From positions 22,830 to 86,829 of the forward strand of contig NZ_JAGGOW010000036.1 in the NCBI RefSeq assembly GCF_018614135.1: a DNA stretch of 64,000 nucleotides, in the 5' to 3' direction. Source of the stretch: Streptomyces sp. ISL-66. Lineage in GTDB: Bacteria; Actinomycetota; Actinomycetes; Streptomycetales; Streptomycetaceae. Below are positions 41,280-51,383 of this stretch, piece by piece. The position numbers were made by a program, and so were the translations under genes. Position 1 is the stretch's first letter, and the number at the start of each line of letters is the position of its first letter. Below the pieces are notes generated by a model. The model was not told where the DNA came from. It made no database searches and saw nothing but the letters and a program-made list of their open reading frames with translations.

Positions 41280-44200
41280 GTGCCCAACGTCGGCTACGCC
41301 ACGATCCAGATCATCCCCTCCGTCCGCGGCATCTCCGAGGAACTTCGCCGACAGCTGGGCGGGCCCGCTGTGGACGCCGGCGACCAGGCTGGACGCGAGT
41401 CTGGCAGCCGTTTCTCTGGTCAGTGGAAGGTCGCTCTGGCGGCGGGTGGTGCGGCGGCGGGTGCAGTGCTCGTTGCCGCAACCATCGGCGCCATTGAGAA
41501 AGAGAAGATGGCGGACAAGTTGTCTGCCCAGCTCGGTCTTTCGGGCAAGGGGGCCCAGCAGGCGGGGAAGTTGGCCGGCTCCCTGTATTCGAAGGCAGTT
41601 GTCGCCTCATTCGAGGACGGGGCGGCCGCGGTGCGGGCCGTTATGGGCTCTGGTCTGATTCCGGAGAAGGCCACCACCAAGAGCATCGAAGAGATCACCA
41701 CCAAGGTGTCGGACCTCGCCAGCACTTTCGAGCAGGACCTGACTGGCACCGCGAACGCCGCCGCTCAGATGATCCGTACCGGCCTGGCCAAGGACGGTGC
41801 GCAGGCCCTGGACCTTCTGACCAGGGGGCTGCAGTCAAGTGCCGACAAGGCCGGCGACTTCCTGGATACCGTGAATGAGTACGGCACCCAGTTCCGCAAG
41901 GCAGGGCTGGACGGGACGACCGCCATCGGCCTACTCAATCAGGCGATCCGCGCAGGCGCCCGCGACAGCGACGTGGCCGCGGATGCCATCAAGGAATTCG
42001 GCATTCGCGCCACCGATGGCTCGAAGAGCAGCATCGAGGGCTTCACGACGCTTGGCCTCTCCGCCGACGACATGGCAGCCAAGTTCGCCGAAGGCGGCTC
42101 TGCTGCGACAGGCGTCCTCGACATCACCCTCGACCGGTTGCGGGACATTAAGGATCCGGTCCTGCAGGCCCAGACGGCTGTCGCTCTCTTCGGGACGCAG
42201 GCTGAGGATCTCGGGGCCGCGTTGCTGGCGATGGATCCCACTACTGCAGCGGCGGGGCTTACTGAGGTGGAGGGCGCGGCTAAGGCCCTAGGTGACACCA
42301 TCCGGGGCAACACTTCGACCGAGTTGGACATCCTGCAACGGCAGTTCATGAGCGGTGTGGGTGTCGTCGTCGACAAGGTGGTCCTGCCAGCCCTCCTCGA
42401 GCTCATCAGGGCCATCCGCCTCATCGACGACGCGATTGGCCCGGTGGTGAACTGGCTGAAGGAGTGGGGTGTCTGGCTCATCCCCATCGCGATTCTCGTG
42501 GGTGGACTGACGATCGCCCTGAATGCCCAGGCCATCGCGACTGCCGCGGTCACGGCGGTCTTCTCGGTCTATCGAGCGGCCATCCTGGTCGGCACTGCGG
42601 TAACGAGCGGCTTCACGGCGGCGCAGGCGCTGCTCAATGCGGTGATGGCGCTGAATCCGATCACTCTCGTGGTGATCGCGCTCATCTCCCTCGTGGCTTT
42701 GATTGCAATCGCTTGGAAGCGCAGCGACACCTTCCGCGCCGTCGTGATGGCGGCTTGGGCCGGCATTCAGACCGCGGTGAAGTACGCGTGGGAGACGATC
42801 ATCAAACCGGCCTTTGACGGTTTCATGACTGGACTCAAGGCAGTCGGCGCTGCTGCGATCTGGTTGTGGGAGACCGCCCTCCAACCCGCCTTCGCTGCGA
42901 TCTGGGAAGCGGTGAAGCTGGTCGCAACAGCGATCACTGTAATCTTCATCACCCCCACCATCATCGCTGTCAAGCTCCTTGGCGCGGTCTTCTGGTGGCT
43001 TTGGGACATTGCGATCAAACCGGTATTCGACCTGGTTGCCGCAGGCGCACTGTGGCTGTGGGGCAACGGCATCAAGCCCGTGATCGACGACTCTGTGGCG
43101 GCCGTCAAGCTGCTCGGCGCCGCGGCTGTGTGGCTGTGGGAGTTCGCCCTCAAGCCGGTCTTCGATGCGATCGTCGCGGGGGCGATCTGGCTGTGGGTGA
43201 ACGGGATCAAGCCCGCCTTCAACAGCTTCATGGCGGGCCTCGGTCTGCTGGGCTCTGCCGCCATGTGGCTGTGGAACAACGGCATCAAGCCCGCTTGGGA
43301 CGGCATCGGGGACGCGATCAGATGGGTGTGGCAGAACTGGATCAGGCCGACCTTTGACAGCTTGTCCAAGGGTGTCGACACAGTCCGTTCCAGTTTCGAT
43401 ACCGGCGTCAGCGCGATCGGTCGGATCTGGGATGGGCTGAAGGACATCACGAAGAAGCCCGTGCAGTTCATCATCGACACCGTCTACAACAACGGCATCC
43501 GCAAGGTGTGGAACGCGGTCGCCGATTTCACCGGAGCCAAGGAGCTTGGCGTCCTCACCTTCGCTACCGGCGGCAGCGTATTCGGGGCCGGGACCGCAAC
43601 CTCGGACTCGATCCCTGCACTGCTCTCCAACGGCGAGCACGTATGGACGGATCGCGAGGTGCGAGGTGCTGGCGGCCACGGGGCGGTCGAGGAGCTGCGA
43701 GCCATGGCCCGCAGTGGTGGATCCATGTTCGCGAAGGGAGGCGCCGTCGGCATCCCGCGATATGCGGATGGTGGTGTCGTCGACTGGCTGTCCGGCAAGG
43801 CCCGCCAGATTGGCGGCGCCGTCATGGATGGCATCGAGTTCATGACCAGTCCGAGCAAGGCCTGGGACGTGGCAACCAAGTTCATCCGCGACCAGATCGG
43901 ATCCAGCTTGACCGGCTCGGAGTGGGCGCAAGCCCTGTCCCAGTTCCCGATCAAGATGCTGCAGAAGCTTAAGGACAAGGTCGTCTCGGCAGCGGAAGGC
44001 CTGATTGGCGGCTCGGCATCCGGGTCTGTCGCCGCGGCGATGGGCTTTGCCCGGTCGCAGGCCGGCAAGCCGTACCAGTGGGGCGGCGCTGGCGACCCGT
44101 CGTGGGACTGCTCCGGTTTCATGTCCGGCATTCAGAAGGTCATCCAAGGCCTCAGTCCTGGTGGCCGCCTTTGGTCGACGTTCTCCTTCCAGGGAGACAC

Positions 44201-44672
44201 CGCTCCGGCCGGATGGCACCGCAATCTGAAGAGCCCGTTCATGATCGGCATCACCAACGACGGCGTCGGACACACCGCCGGCACCCTGGCTGGCATGAAC
44301 GTCGAGTCCCGCGGCGGTGATGGCGTACTCGTCGGGAATCGGGCCCGCGGCTACAACTCACCGCTCTTCCACGACCGGTACGGATTCGCGCCAGCTCTCC
44401 GGAAGTACGACGACGGCGGCTGGCTCCAGCCCGGCGTCACCGCCTCCATCAATGCGACCAGCCGACCGGAAGCCATCCTCACCAGCCCTCAGTGGAACGC
44501 GCTGGTGAGTCTTGCCGCACGGAACGCGTCCGGCCCCGCTCGTTTCGAGGGTGATCTCTACCTGGACAGTGGTGAATTCTTGGGCCGCGTTCGGGGCGAG
44601 GCTGCGCAGATCGTCGATGGCCGATTCACCGAGCTGGAGAACGCCTTGAGCGGCGGAGCGAGGAGGATCTGA
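41280..44672 (+). CDS. tape measure protein with NlpC/P60-like domain
   Basis: GTG 41280 with GGGGGA upstream gives 1130 residues. The N-terminus matches phage tape measures. Residues ~380-480 hold hydrophobic segments. Residues ~504-700 have five or six 35-residue repeats around WLW-x-x-x-IKP-x-FD. Residues ~915-1015 form a peptidase-like domain (QAGKPYQWGGAGDPSWDCSG, Cys944; GHTAGTL, His998). The protein sets tail length, about 170 nm by the usual 1.5 A per residue. Its peptidase may open peptidoglycan on entry. Confidence 0.85.
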   Translation: MPNVGYATIQIIPSVRGISEELRRQLGGPAVDAGDQAGRESGSRFSGQWKVALAAGGAAAGAVLVAATIGAIEKEKMADKLSAQLGLSGKGAQQAGKLAGSLYSKAVVASFEDGAAAVRAVMGSGLIPEKATTKSIEEITTKVSDLASTFEQDLTGTANAAAQMIRTGLAKDGAQALDLLTRGLQSSADKAGDFLDTVNEYGTQFRKAGLDGTTAIGLLNQAIRAGARDSDVAADAIKEFGIRATDGSKSSIEGFTTLGLSADDMAAKFAEGGSAATGVLDITLDRLRDIKDPVLQAQTAVALFGTQAEDLGAALLAMDPTTAAAGLTEVEGAAKALGDTIRGNTSTELDILQRQFMSGVGVVVDKVVLPALLELIRAIRLIDDAIGPVVNWLKEWGVWLIPIAILVGGLTIALNAQAIATAAVTAVFSVYRAAILVGTAVTSGFTAAQALLNAVMALNPITLVVIALISLVALIAIAWKRSDTFRAVVMAAWAGIQTAVKYAWETIIKPAFDGFMTGLKAVGAAAIWLWETALQPAFAAIWEAVKLVATAITVIFITPTIIAVKLLGAVFWWLWDIAIKPVFDLVAAGALWLWGNGIKPVIDDSVAAVKLLGAAAVWLWEFALKPVFDAIVAGAIWLWVNGIKPAFNSFMAGLGLLGSAAMWLWNNGIKPAWDGIGDAIRWVWQNWIRPTFDSLSKGVDTVRSSFDTGVSAIGRIWDGLKDITKKPVQFIIDTVYNNGIRKVWNAVADFTGAKELGVLTFATGGSVFGAGTATSDSIPALLSNGEHVWTDREVRGAGGHGAVEELRAMARSGGSMFAKGGAVGIPRYADGGVVDWLSGKARQIGGAVMDGIEFMTSPSKAWDVATKFIRDQIGSSLTGSEWAQALSQFPIKMLQKLKDKVVSAAEGLIGGSASGSVAAAMGFARSQAGKPYQWGGAGDPSWDCSGFMSGIQKVIQGLSPGGRLWSTFSFQGDTAPAGWHRNLKSPFMIGITNDGVGHTAGTLAGMNVESRGGDGVLVGNRARGYNSPLFHDRYGFAPALRKYDDGGWLQPGVTASINATSRPEAILTSPQWNALVSLAARNASGPARFEGDLYLDSGEFLGRVRGEAAQIVDGRFTELENALSGGARRI

Positions 44673-46912
44673 TGGCGATTCCGGGAAACATGCTCTCCGT
44701 CGCCACGGAGAGCATGGACCCGAGCACGTCGGGCTGGACAGCGCTGCTGAACTGCTCGATGGGGGCGGGGACGGGAGGCCGGAACGGCGACGGCACACTC
44801 AAGCTCACGTCCACGGCGTCGGGGGAGATGCGTGCTCGCACGGTCTCCTCGTACACCGTGATACCCGGGACGCTGTATCAGGTCTTCGCGGACGCTTCGG
44901 GTGCGACGGTGCCGGAGCGGATCGGGATCCGCTGGCTGACGTCCGCCGGTGTCGAGATCAGCTACACCTGGTCGCTGACGACCGCGTCCGCGTCCACGTC
45001 GTGGCACCGGATCGGGGTCGCGGGTGCCGCTCCGACGGGGGCGACGCGCGCGCAGGTGGTGGTGTCAGCGTCGCCGGTCGCGGGCGGTGTCATCAACTAT
45101 TTCGAAAACGTGTACCTCGGCCTCCCAACCCGGACGCTCGGGAACCTCTTCCCGTTCGGCACGGAGTCTCTGGAGGTGGATACCAGCGGCTGGACCGCCG
45201 ATACCAACTGCGTGATCTCTCGGGTCGCACCTGCAGTGCAGTGGGCCGTCGACTACTACCTCGCTGGCGGCGAGGTCCTGGCGCTGACGGCCTCGGCCAA
45301 CGGAAACATGAGCGCCCGGACCGTGGAACGGCCGGGCGCCACGGCTGGCACCGAGTACCTCGCCTACGCCCTGCTCAGCCCGCCCACATCCGGCTCGGCT
45401 GCATGGCTCGAGCTCCGCTTCTACAACGCGTCGAACACGCTGGTGCAGACAACCCGCGGCACCCTGGCGGCACCGGGCACTGGCTACTACCAGCAGCGGG
45501 TCTCGGCGGTGGCCCCGTCGACCGCCACGACGTGCGGTGTGTACGTGGGCGTGGACACGGCTACGACCGGCCAGATTCTCCGCGTCGAGGGCGTTGTCGT
45601 CACGGTCGCCCCGCCGATCCAGACCGGCAGCATCCTGCCCTACGCCGATGCCAGTTTCGAGCACGGCATCGCGGGCTGGACCGTGGCCTCAGGCGTGGCG
45701 ACCCTGGCTCGGTCGACACCGTGGGGCACCTACTCCACGGACGGCGCGTACTCCCTGACGGTCAGCTCGGCAACGGCCACGACGTCAGTGCTCCGGAGCG
45801 CCAAATTTCCTATCGGCACCGGCATGGCCGGTCAGCCCTTCCGCCTGCTTGTTTTCGATCAGGTCACCGCCGGCGGGTGGACCATGACGCGCGCTGTCCG
45901 CTGGTACAGCGCCGCCAACGCGGATCTCGGCACGACGGCGAGTTCGGCAGCAGCGGCCCCCACGCCCGGCTGGTGGTACCAGTCTCAGGACGTGACCGCC
46001 CCAGCCACCGCGACGCAAGCCGCGGTTGAGATCACGCTGACGGCGACGACCACGTCGTCGGTGATCCGCTTGGATCAGATCGCTTTGTGGCACGTCCTGC
46101 CGATGACGAGCGTCACCGCCGTGGATTCGACCGCTTCGATCACGCTGACACTGCGGGAACTCATCGTGGACCAGCTGCTTCGCGTGTATCGCGTCACCGC
46201 CGACGGCGCCCGCACCCTGGTCCGAGGGGAGGCGGGTCTCCTTGACGGTACCTTCGAGATCGCCTACGACACGACGACGATCGAGGACTACGAGGCACCT
46301 CTCGGCGTCCCGGTCACCTATCTCATCGAGATGATCGACCCGTCGGACATGTCGGTCGAGGCGCGAACGTCAGACGATGTGACGATCGCGCACGCGGACG
46401 CCCAATACGCCTGGCTGAAAGATCCGGGATACCCGTCGCGGAATTTGCAAGTGATGGTGGAGCGGGCGCCGGATTGGCAGCGGCCGATCGAGCAGTCCGT
46501 GAGCCGCGTCAAGGGCCGCCGCAACGCGGTGACCCTGTCAGATGTCCGCGGCGGCCTGGAGGGCGATCTCCTCGTCTACACACAGTCCGACGACGAGCGG
46601 CGCAGCCTGCATGCTCTCCTGGACCCGGGCCACACCCTGCTGTGGCAGGCTGCACCCGGGATGGGCGTCGACGACATGTACGTGTCCGTCGCTGGCGTCA
46701 CCGAGGCCCGCACCGGCGGTCCCGCCACGGACGAATGGCGCTCCTGGGCCCTCTCGCTGACCCAGCAGGACATGCCGGCCACGGTCGGTGTGTCTGGCTC
46801 TGCAGGCCGTACCTGGCAGGACGTCCTTGCCGATTTCCCCACATGGCAGGCCGTCCTGGACGCCTATCCCACTTGGGAGGACGTTTTCCTCGACCGTCGA
46901 ATAGTGGGGTGA
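44672..46912 (+). CDS. distal tail protein with carbohydrate-binding-like modules
   Basis: The 746-residue protein has three N-terminal beta-sandwich modules (about 1-155, 155-310, 318-480), each starting with a LLPYAD/LFPFGTES-like motif and ending near NVYL, as in CBM_4_9 modules. The C-terminal ~170 residues (WQRPIEQSVSRVKGRRNAVT, then DVRGGLEGDLLVY) resemble siphophage Dit-type tail proteins. It connects tube and baseplate and may bind cell-wall glycans. It overlaps the tape-measure stop by one base. Confidence 0.7.
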   Translation: MAIPGNMLSVATESMDPSTSGWTALLNCSMGAGTGGRNGDGTLKLTSTASGEMRARTVSSYTVIPGTLYQVFADASGATVPERIGIRWLTSAGVEISYTWSLTTASASTSWHRIGVAGAAPTGATRAQVVVSASPVAGGVINYFENVYLGLPTRTLGNLFPFGTESLEVDTSGWTADTNCVISRVAPAVQWAVDYYLAGGEVLALTASANGNMSARTVERPGATAGTEYLAYALLSPPTSGSAAWLELRFYNASNTLVQTTRGTLAAPGTGYYQQRVSAVAPSTATTCGVYVGVDTATTGQILRVEGVVVTVAPPIQTGSILPYADASFEHGIAGWTVASGVATLARSTPWGTYSTDGAYSLTVSSATATTSVLRSAKFPIGTGMAGQPFRLLVFDQVTAGGWTMTRAVRWYSAANADLGTTASSAAAAPTPGWWYQSQDVTAPATATQAAVEITLTATTTSSVIRLDQIALWHVLPMTSVTAVDSTASITLTLRELIVDQLLRVYRVTADGARTLVRGEAGLLDGTFEIAYDTTTIEDYEAPLGVPVTYLIEMIDPSDMSVEARTSDDVTIAHADAQYAWLKDPGYPSRNLQVMVERAPDWQRPIEQSVSRVKGRRNAVTLSDVRGGLEGDLLVYTQSDDERRSLHALLDPGHTLLWQAAPGMGVDDMYVSVAGVTEARTGGPATDEWRSWALSLTQQDMPATVGVSGSAGRTWQDVLADFPTWQAVLDAYPTWEDVFLDRRIVG

Positions 46913-46915
46913 TGC

Positions 46916-48007
46916 GTGTACCCCGTCTCCGATCGGTTCCTTACCCGCCTTGCGGAGTCACACCGGGTCGTCTGGGACATCAAGCTCCTCCGGACAGACG
47001 GCCAGGTTGTGGCCATCGAACATATGGGCGGCTCTGTGTCGGTCGACCGGAGCCGTCCAGTGCACCGCACCTGCACGGTCACCACCACCGACATCTCCCT
47101 GATCCCCAGAACTCCTGCCGAGCAGGTTGCGGCATACGGCGCGACGCTGCGGATCGCTCGTGGCGTTGAGTACGGCGACGGCACGACCGAGCTGGCACCC
47201 CTCGGAGTTTTCCGGCTGGAGGACGTCAGCGGAGACCCGGTCCACGGTCCCGTCACCCTGACCGGCTCCAGCCTGGAGGCCGCCGTCGCCGACGACAAAT
47301 TCACCGGGCCCTTCCAGGCGTCGGGGACGGTGGTGTCGGCGATCTCGGAGACCATCCGCCGTAGCATCCCGACGGCAGACATCGCCAGCACCATCGTGGA
47401 TGTCCCGATCGGTTGGCGAATCTGGGACACCGAGGCAGACCCGTGGGCGGGCGTGCAGGAGATAGCTGCCGTCGCGGGCGCCGAGGTGTACGCCAATCCT
47501 GACGGTGGCTTCGTCATCAGCCAGCTTGCCGACCCGCTGACCACCACCCCCGTGTGGTCCGTGGAGGCCGGCGAGGGCGGCGTCTACATCAGCGGCGTCC
47601 GCGGCATGTCCAGCAAGGGCGTCTACAACGGAGTCCTCGCTCGCGGGGAATCGACCGGCGCGGACGTGGCGCCCTGTTTCTACCTGGCCACCGACTCCGA
47701 TCCGGGCAGCCCCACGTATTGGGGCGGCCCTTTCGGCCGCCGGCCGCGCTTCTACAGCAGCTCCACCCTGCTGGACGCGTCCGCCTGCATGGCTGCTGCG
47801 GAGATGCTGCTCCGCTCGGCTAAGGCACCGAACGCCATTGGCGACTTCTCCAGCCTTCCGAATCCAGCTCTCGAGACGGGCGACGTGATCCGCGTTGTCC
47901 ACCCCGACGGCACAAAGGAACTCCACCAGGTCGCTGCCTTCGCCGTCCCCCTCGATGTCTCCGGCAGCTTCCCCATCTCCACGATCAGCGCCAAGGAGGA
48001 CTCGTGA
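46916..48007 (+). CDS. tail-associated protein (DUF5047-like)
   Basis: The 363-residue protein starts at GTG 46916. It begins with FLTRLAESHRVVWDIKLLRT and has RPVHRTCTVTTTDISL (about 42-57), the pattern of actinophage DUF5047 minor tail proteins, a Tal-like baseplate hub. The later part is an OB/beta-rich region. Confidence 0.7.
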   Translation: MYPVSDRFLTRLAESHRVVWDIKLLRTDGQVVAIEHMGGSVSVDRSRPVHRTCTVTTTDISLIPRTPAEQVAAYGATLRIARGVEYGDGTTELAPLGVFRLEDVSGDPVHGPVTLTGSSLEAAVADDKFTGPFQASGTVVSAISETIRRSIPTADIASTIVDVPIGWRIWDTEADPWAGVQEIAAVAGAEVYANPDGGFVISQLADPLTTTPVWSVEAGEGGVYISGVRGMSSKGVYNGVLARGESTGADVAPCFYLATDSDPGSPTYWGGPFGRRPRFYSSSTLLDASACMAAAEMLLRSAKAPNAIGDFSSLPNPALETGDVIRVVHPDGTKELHQVAAFAVPLDVSGSFPISTISAKEDS

Positions 48008-48612
48008 GTTCTTCGATGGGCCGCAGCCTTGCGGACGCCATCGGCCGCCAGGCCGTGGATTCGGCGCTGGCCTCGCCGATGGTCCGTGGAGCTGACTGGC
48101 GGCAGGCGATCGTCGACACGGTCAATGCGGATGGGACGGTCACCACGACAGACGATGTCGTAGCCCGGCGGATAGGCCGGTACCTGTCTCCCGCCGCTGG
48201 AGACCGCATCATCATCAGCGTCTCCGGCTCCGGCCAGTGGCTGGCTCTAGGTCGGCTTGCGACGGGGACCAGCGGCTGGACGACGCTCCCTCTCGCCTCC
48301 GGCTGGACGGCCCACGCGTCCTTCTACACGCCGGCGTACCGGCTGATGGGCGACGGCACCGCGTCCCTGTGTGGCCTGGCCGAGACCACCAACGTCCTGG
48401 CCGCTGGCGCGACCGTGGCGACGCTCCCGACAGAAGCCCGGCCAGCGAAACGGGTCCGCATCACGGTCGAGGTCGCCGGTGGAGTCATTGGCGTCATGAC
48501 GATTCTGACCACCGGCGCCATCACCCTTGATGATTTCACGGCCGCAGTGCCAGGTGCGGGCGGTTCCAAATTCGCCGAGTACGACGCTTTCGGTACCTAC
48601 AGGCTCATCTAG
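48004..48612 (+). CDS. minor tail protein
   Basis: A 202-residue protein with an N-terminal helix (SLADAIGRQAVDSALASPMV), an SH3-like middle (VNADGTVTTTDDVVARRIG, then DRIIISVSGSGQW), and a C-terminal beta-sandwich. Baseplate or tip component by position. Confidence 0.65.
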   Translation: MSSSMGRSLADAIGRQAVDSALASPMVRGADWRQAIVDTVNADGTVTTTDDVVARRIGRYLSPAAGDRIIISVSGSGQWLALGRLATGTSGWTTLPLASGWTAHASFYTPAYRLMGDGTASLCGLAETTNVLAAGATVATLPTEARPAKRVRITVEVAGGVIGVMTILTTGAITLDDFTAAVPGAGGSKFAEYDAFGTYRLI

Positions 48613-48621
48613 GGAGGCCGC

Positions 48622-49251
48622 GTGACCAGCGCAGACGCATCAGGCCAGGGCATACTCCTCCCTCGCCTGACCGACCCGCCCAACATCGACACGTTGTACA
48701 GCCTGCTCAACTCGATCATCAGCAAGACGGTGCTGACCTTCGCCAGCGCGAGCGCTCGCAATGCCACCCTGACTTCGCCCGTTGAAGGCCAGATGGCGTG
48801 GCTGCAGGACACGAACGTCCTCACCCAGTACACGGGATCGGCGTGGGTGAACATCCTGCCCGGCGGTGTCTGGACGGCCTACACGCCAACGTGGACGGCT
48901 ACGACTACCTCGCCCTCCCCTGGAGCCGGGAGTATCACCGGCAAGTACATCGAGTACGGCCAAGAAGTCCACGCCATGATCCAGGTCGTTCTCGGGGCCG
49001 GCTTCTCGATGGGGTCCGGGATCTGGCGCTGGAGTCTACCGACGGCCATGACCGGCACCTGGGTCGGCGGGACCCTGTCACTCAGCCGTCCGGTCGGACA
49101 GGACCTGAGTGGTGTCCTCATGTCGGGCGCCACCTCTACCACCGTCCAGGCGATCGCTCCTGGCGGCGCTGGCAACTGGGTCAACACGACAATCCCCACG
49201 CCGGCCAACGGCGACACACTCACCCTGTACGCCGCCTACCACAAGGCGTAG
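48622..49251 (+). CDS. tail tip/fibre protein
   Basis: The 209-residue product has LLPRLTDPPNIDTLYSLL then a beta-rich domain (TGSAWVNILPGGVWTAYTP). This pattern occurs in short tail fibres and tip proteins of Streptomyces phages. It is the last virion gene before lysis. GGGAGG ribosome site. Confidence 0.65.
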   Translation: MTSADASGQGILLPRLTDPPNIDTLYSLLNSIISKTVLTFASASARNATLTSPVEGQMAWLQDTNVLTQYTGSAWVNILPGGVWTAYTPTWTATTTSPSPGAGSITGKYIEYGQEVHAMIQVVLGAGFSMGSGIWRWSLPTAMTGTWVGGTLSLSRPVGQDLSGVLMSGATSTTVQAIAPGGAGNWVNTTIPTPANGDTLTLYAAYHKA

Positions 49252-49305
49252 CCACCTCAGCCCCGAACCGTGATGGCCGGGGCTTTCCCATGCCCTGGAG
49301 GCATC

Positions 49306-50229
49306 ATGGCCAAGACTGGGCCCCAGCGGTACCCCGGCGCGTCGACCAACTACTGGCACCAGTCCGCCTTCCCGGGCAACGCCATGGAGTCCAACGTCGG
49401 CGTCATCCACACCACCGAAGGCCGCACCCTTCCCGACTACCGCGGCGGCCGCGACGCCCCCAACTTCACCGCAGTACCAGACATCCCCAACCAGAAGCTC
49501 CGCTGGTACCAGCATTTTGACTTCGACGTCTCCAGCCGGGCCCTCATGAATCTGGCCGGTGGTGTTGAGACCAATACGGCAAATGCCGTCCAGATCGAAT
49601 TGGTCGGCACCTGCGACGAACGCAATGCATCCAGCTGGGACGGCAAGCGAGCTGGCGTCGACTACATCTTCTGGCCGACAGCCCCCGACTGGGCGCTCGT
49701 CGAGCTCGGCAAGTTCGTGCGCTGGGCCCACGACAACCACGGCGTACAGCTGAAGTCGACCGTCACCTGGAAGCCCTACAAGCAGGGTCAGGTCGGCGGC
49801 TCCTACGGCCAGAACAACGGCGTCCGCCTGAGCGGTCCCCAGTGGGGCGCCTACTACGGGTGGCTCGGCCACCAGCACGTACCCGAAAACGACCACGGCG
49901 ATCCGGGCAACCTCGACTTTGCGCGAGTCCTCGCCCACGCCGGCGGCCAAGCAACCGAGGAGGACGACATGCCCACCCCGTTCGAGCTTTGGGCGTACAA
50001 GGGCACCGGCGTGACCGCCGACGCCTATGCCTACCTGCTGGACAGCAACCGGCGACTGGTCCTCCTGGCGACACAGGTTGCCGGCCTGTCCGCCGCCGTA
50101 ACGGCCCTCGTGGCGAAGGTCGGCGAAGACGTCGACACCGCCGAGGTCATCGCCGCAGTCAAGGCAGCCATCGCGGCGGCCGTCGTCAAGGTCGACGTCA
50201 CCGTCGACGACCTCACCCCGGGAGCCTAA
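49306..50229 (+). CDS. endolysin, N-acetylmuramoyl-L-alanine amidase
   Basis: The 307-residue protein has an amidase_2/PGRP fold over residues 15-210. Likely zinc ligands are His35 (VIHTTEG), His191 (GHQHVPEND) and Asp199, in the place of Cys in T7 lysozyme. The C-terminal ~90 residues are helical with Ala/Val runs and may target the cell wall. It cleaves the amide between muramic acid and alanine. ATG 49306 follows GGAGG; holins follow. Confidence 0.82.
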   Translation: MAKTGPQRYPGASTNYWHQSAFPGNAMESNVGVIHTTEGRTLPDYRGGRDAPNFTAVPDIPNQKLRWYQHFDFDVSSRALMNLAGGVETNTANAVQIELVGTCDERNASSWDGKRAGVDYIFWPTAPDWALVELGKFVRWAHDNHGVQLKSTVTWKPYKQGQVGGSYGQNNGVRLSGPQWGAYYGWLGHQHVPENDHGDPGNLDFARVLAHAGGQATEEDDMPTPFELWAYKGTGVTADAYAYLLDSNRRLVLLATQVAGLSAAVTALVAKVGEDVDTAEVIAAVKAAIAAAVVKVDVTVDDLTPGA

Positions 50230-50586
50230 ATGAGGATCTTCAACCGCGAACCGGCGCTCTGGCTCGGCCTCGTCGCCATCGCCGTCAAGCTGCTCGCCGC
50301 TTTCGGCATGGACGTATCGGCTGACCAGCAGGCCGTCATCAATGCGTTCGCCGCAGCCCTGGTCGGCCTCATCCTCGCATTCGTCGCTCACGACGCCATC
50401 GGCGCCGCGGTCCTTGGATTCGCCCAGACGGTCCTCGCGCTCGCCATTGGCTTCGGTCTTGACTGGTCCGCCGAGCAGCAGGCCGTCGTACTCGCCACCG
50501 CCGCCGCTGTCGTCGCCATGTGGGAACGCACCCAGATCACCGCACCGGCGCCCGCTGTCGCGGTGGGCCCCGTCCGGAGCGTGTAG
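50230..50586 (+). CDS. holin-like protein
   Basis: The 118-residue protein has about three hydrophobic segments (9-26, 38-53, 57-75) and a further one near 84-98, with a charged N-terminus. It starts immediately after the endolysin gene. It should permeabilise the membrane to release or activate the endolysin. Confidence 0.7.
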   Translation: MRIFNREPALWLGLVAIAVKLLAAFGMDVSADQQAVINAFAAALVGLILAFVAHDAIGAAVLGFAQTVLALAIGFGLDWSAEQQAVVLATAAAVVAMWERTQITAPAPAVAVGPVRSV

Positions 50587-51027
50587 GTGAGGTGCCGTGC
50601 AGCCCGGCGGCTCCACAAGCTACTGGGCCGCCGCGGCACTTTCCTTTTCATACTCGGCATCGGCAAGACGTGTTGGGGTGTCAGCTTCCTGGTTGATCCG
50701 CCCAGCACCGAGGGGCTTCAGCTCCTCACTCAAATCTGTTCCATACGCCACTGGGCCTGGCTCTGGATCGCAGCAGGCCTATTCACCACCGCCTCCGCGT
50801 TCCTACGCGTGGGCCGTGACCGTTTCGGATTCGTCGCCGCACTGGTTCCGCCGGCCGTGTGGGCGATTGCGTATCTCGCCGCTGTCGTCAGCGGCGACTA
50901 CTCCCGCGGCGCTTGGGTCGCGGTTTGGTACCTCACCTCTCACGTGGGGGTGATCCTGTGGGCCGCGACGGTGCCCGAGCACTCCGTGCCCAAGTCTCCG
51001 CGCGGCCGGAGAGCTGAGGGCGGATGA
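50587..51027 (+). CDS. membrane protein of lysis cassette
   Basis: GTG 50587 starts a 146-residue protein with a basic N-terminus (RRLHKLLGRRGTFLFILG) and four hydrophobic helices. Similar proteins lie in lysis cassettes of Streptomyces phages. A second holin or membrane-anchoring factor is likely. Confidence 0.6.
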   Translation: MRCRAARRLHKLLGRRGTFLFILGIGKTCWGVSFLVDPPSTEGLQLLTQICSIRHWAWLWIAAGLFTTASAFLRVGRDRFGFVAALVPPAVWAIAYLAAVVSGDYSRGAWVAVWYLTSHVGVILWAATVPEHSVPKSPRGRRAEGG

Positions 51028-51383
51028 ACTTGTGGGCGGCGATAGCGACGGTCAGCGGCGCAGTGCTGACGTTGGTGGGAGCCGTGTACGCGGCGCGATC
51101 GTCACGGGCGGCGGCAGTAGCGTCCGCCCGTGCCACGGAAGTTGCGGCGGTCGTCCAGAGCGAGCCGGCGCAGCGTGCCGCTGACCTGCAGGCGTTCAGG
51201 GAGATCCGGGAAAAGACGGACCGCGATCTCGCGGAGACACGGGAAGAGGTTCGGTCCCTTCGATCGCTGGTCCGGGCATTCGTCTACTACGTCGGCGAGA
51301 TGACCACCCAGATGAGGCAGCAGGGCATCGAGCCTCCGGCACCGCCGGACAGGATCACCGATTACAACCGAACTGGAGTGTGA
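51024..51383 (+). CDS. single-span coiled-coil membrane protein
   Basis: One N-terminal transmembrane helix (about 4-22) is followed by a long coiled coil (about 50-100). The 119-residue topology fits a spanin-like or holin-associated protein, although high-GC Gram-positive hosts do not need classical spanins. Confidence 0.55.
   Translation: MNLWAAIATVSGAVLTLVGAVYAARSSRAAAVASARATEVAAVVQSEPAQRAADLQAFREIREKTDRDLAETREEVRSLRSLVRAFVYYVGEMTTQMRQQGIEPPAPPDRITDYNRTGV

Noticed and set aside
42288..44273. 661-codon reverse frame opposite the tape measure gene
   Set aside because: Mirror of the tape-measure codons; Arg/Asp/Gly/His-rich with no domain and no start signals.
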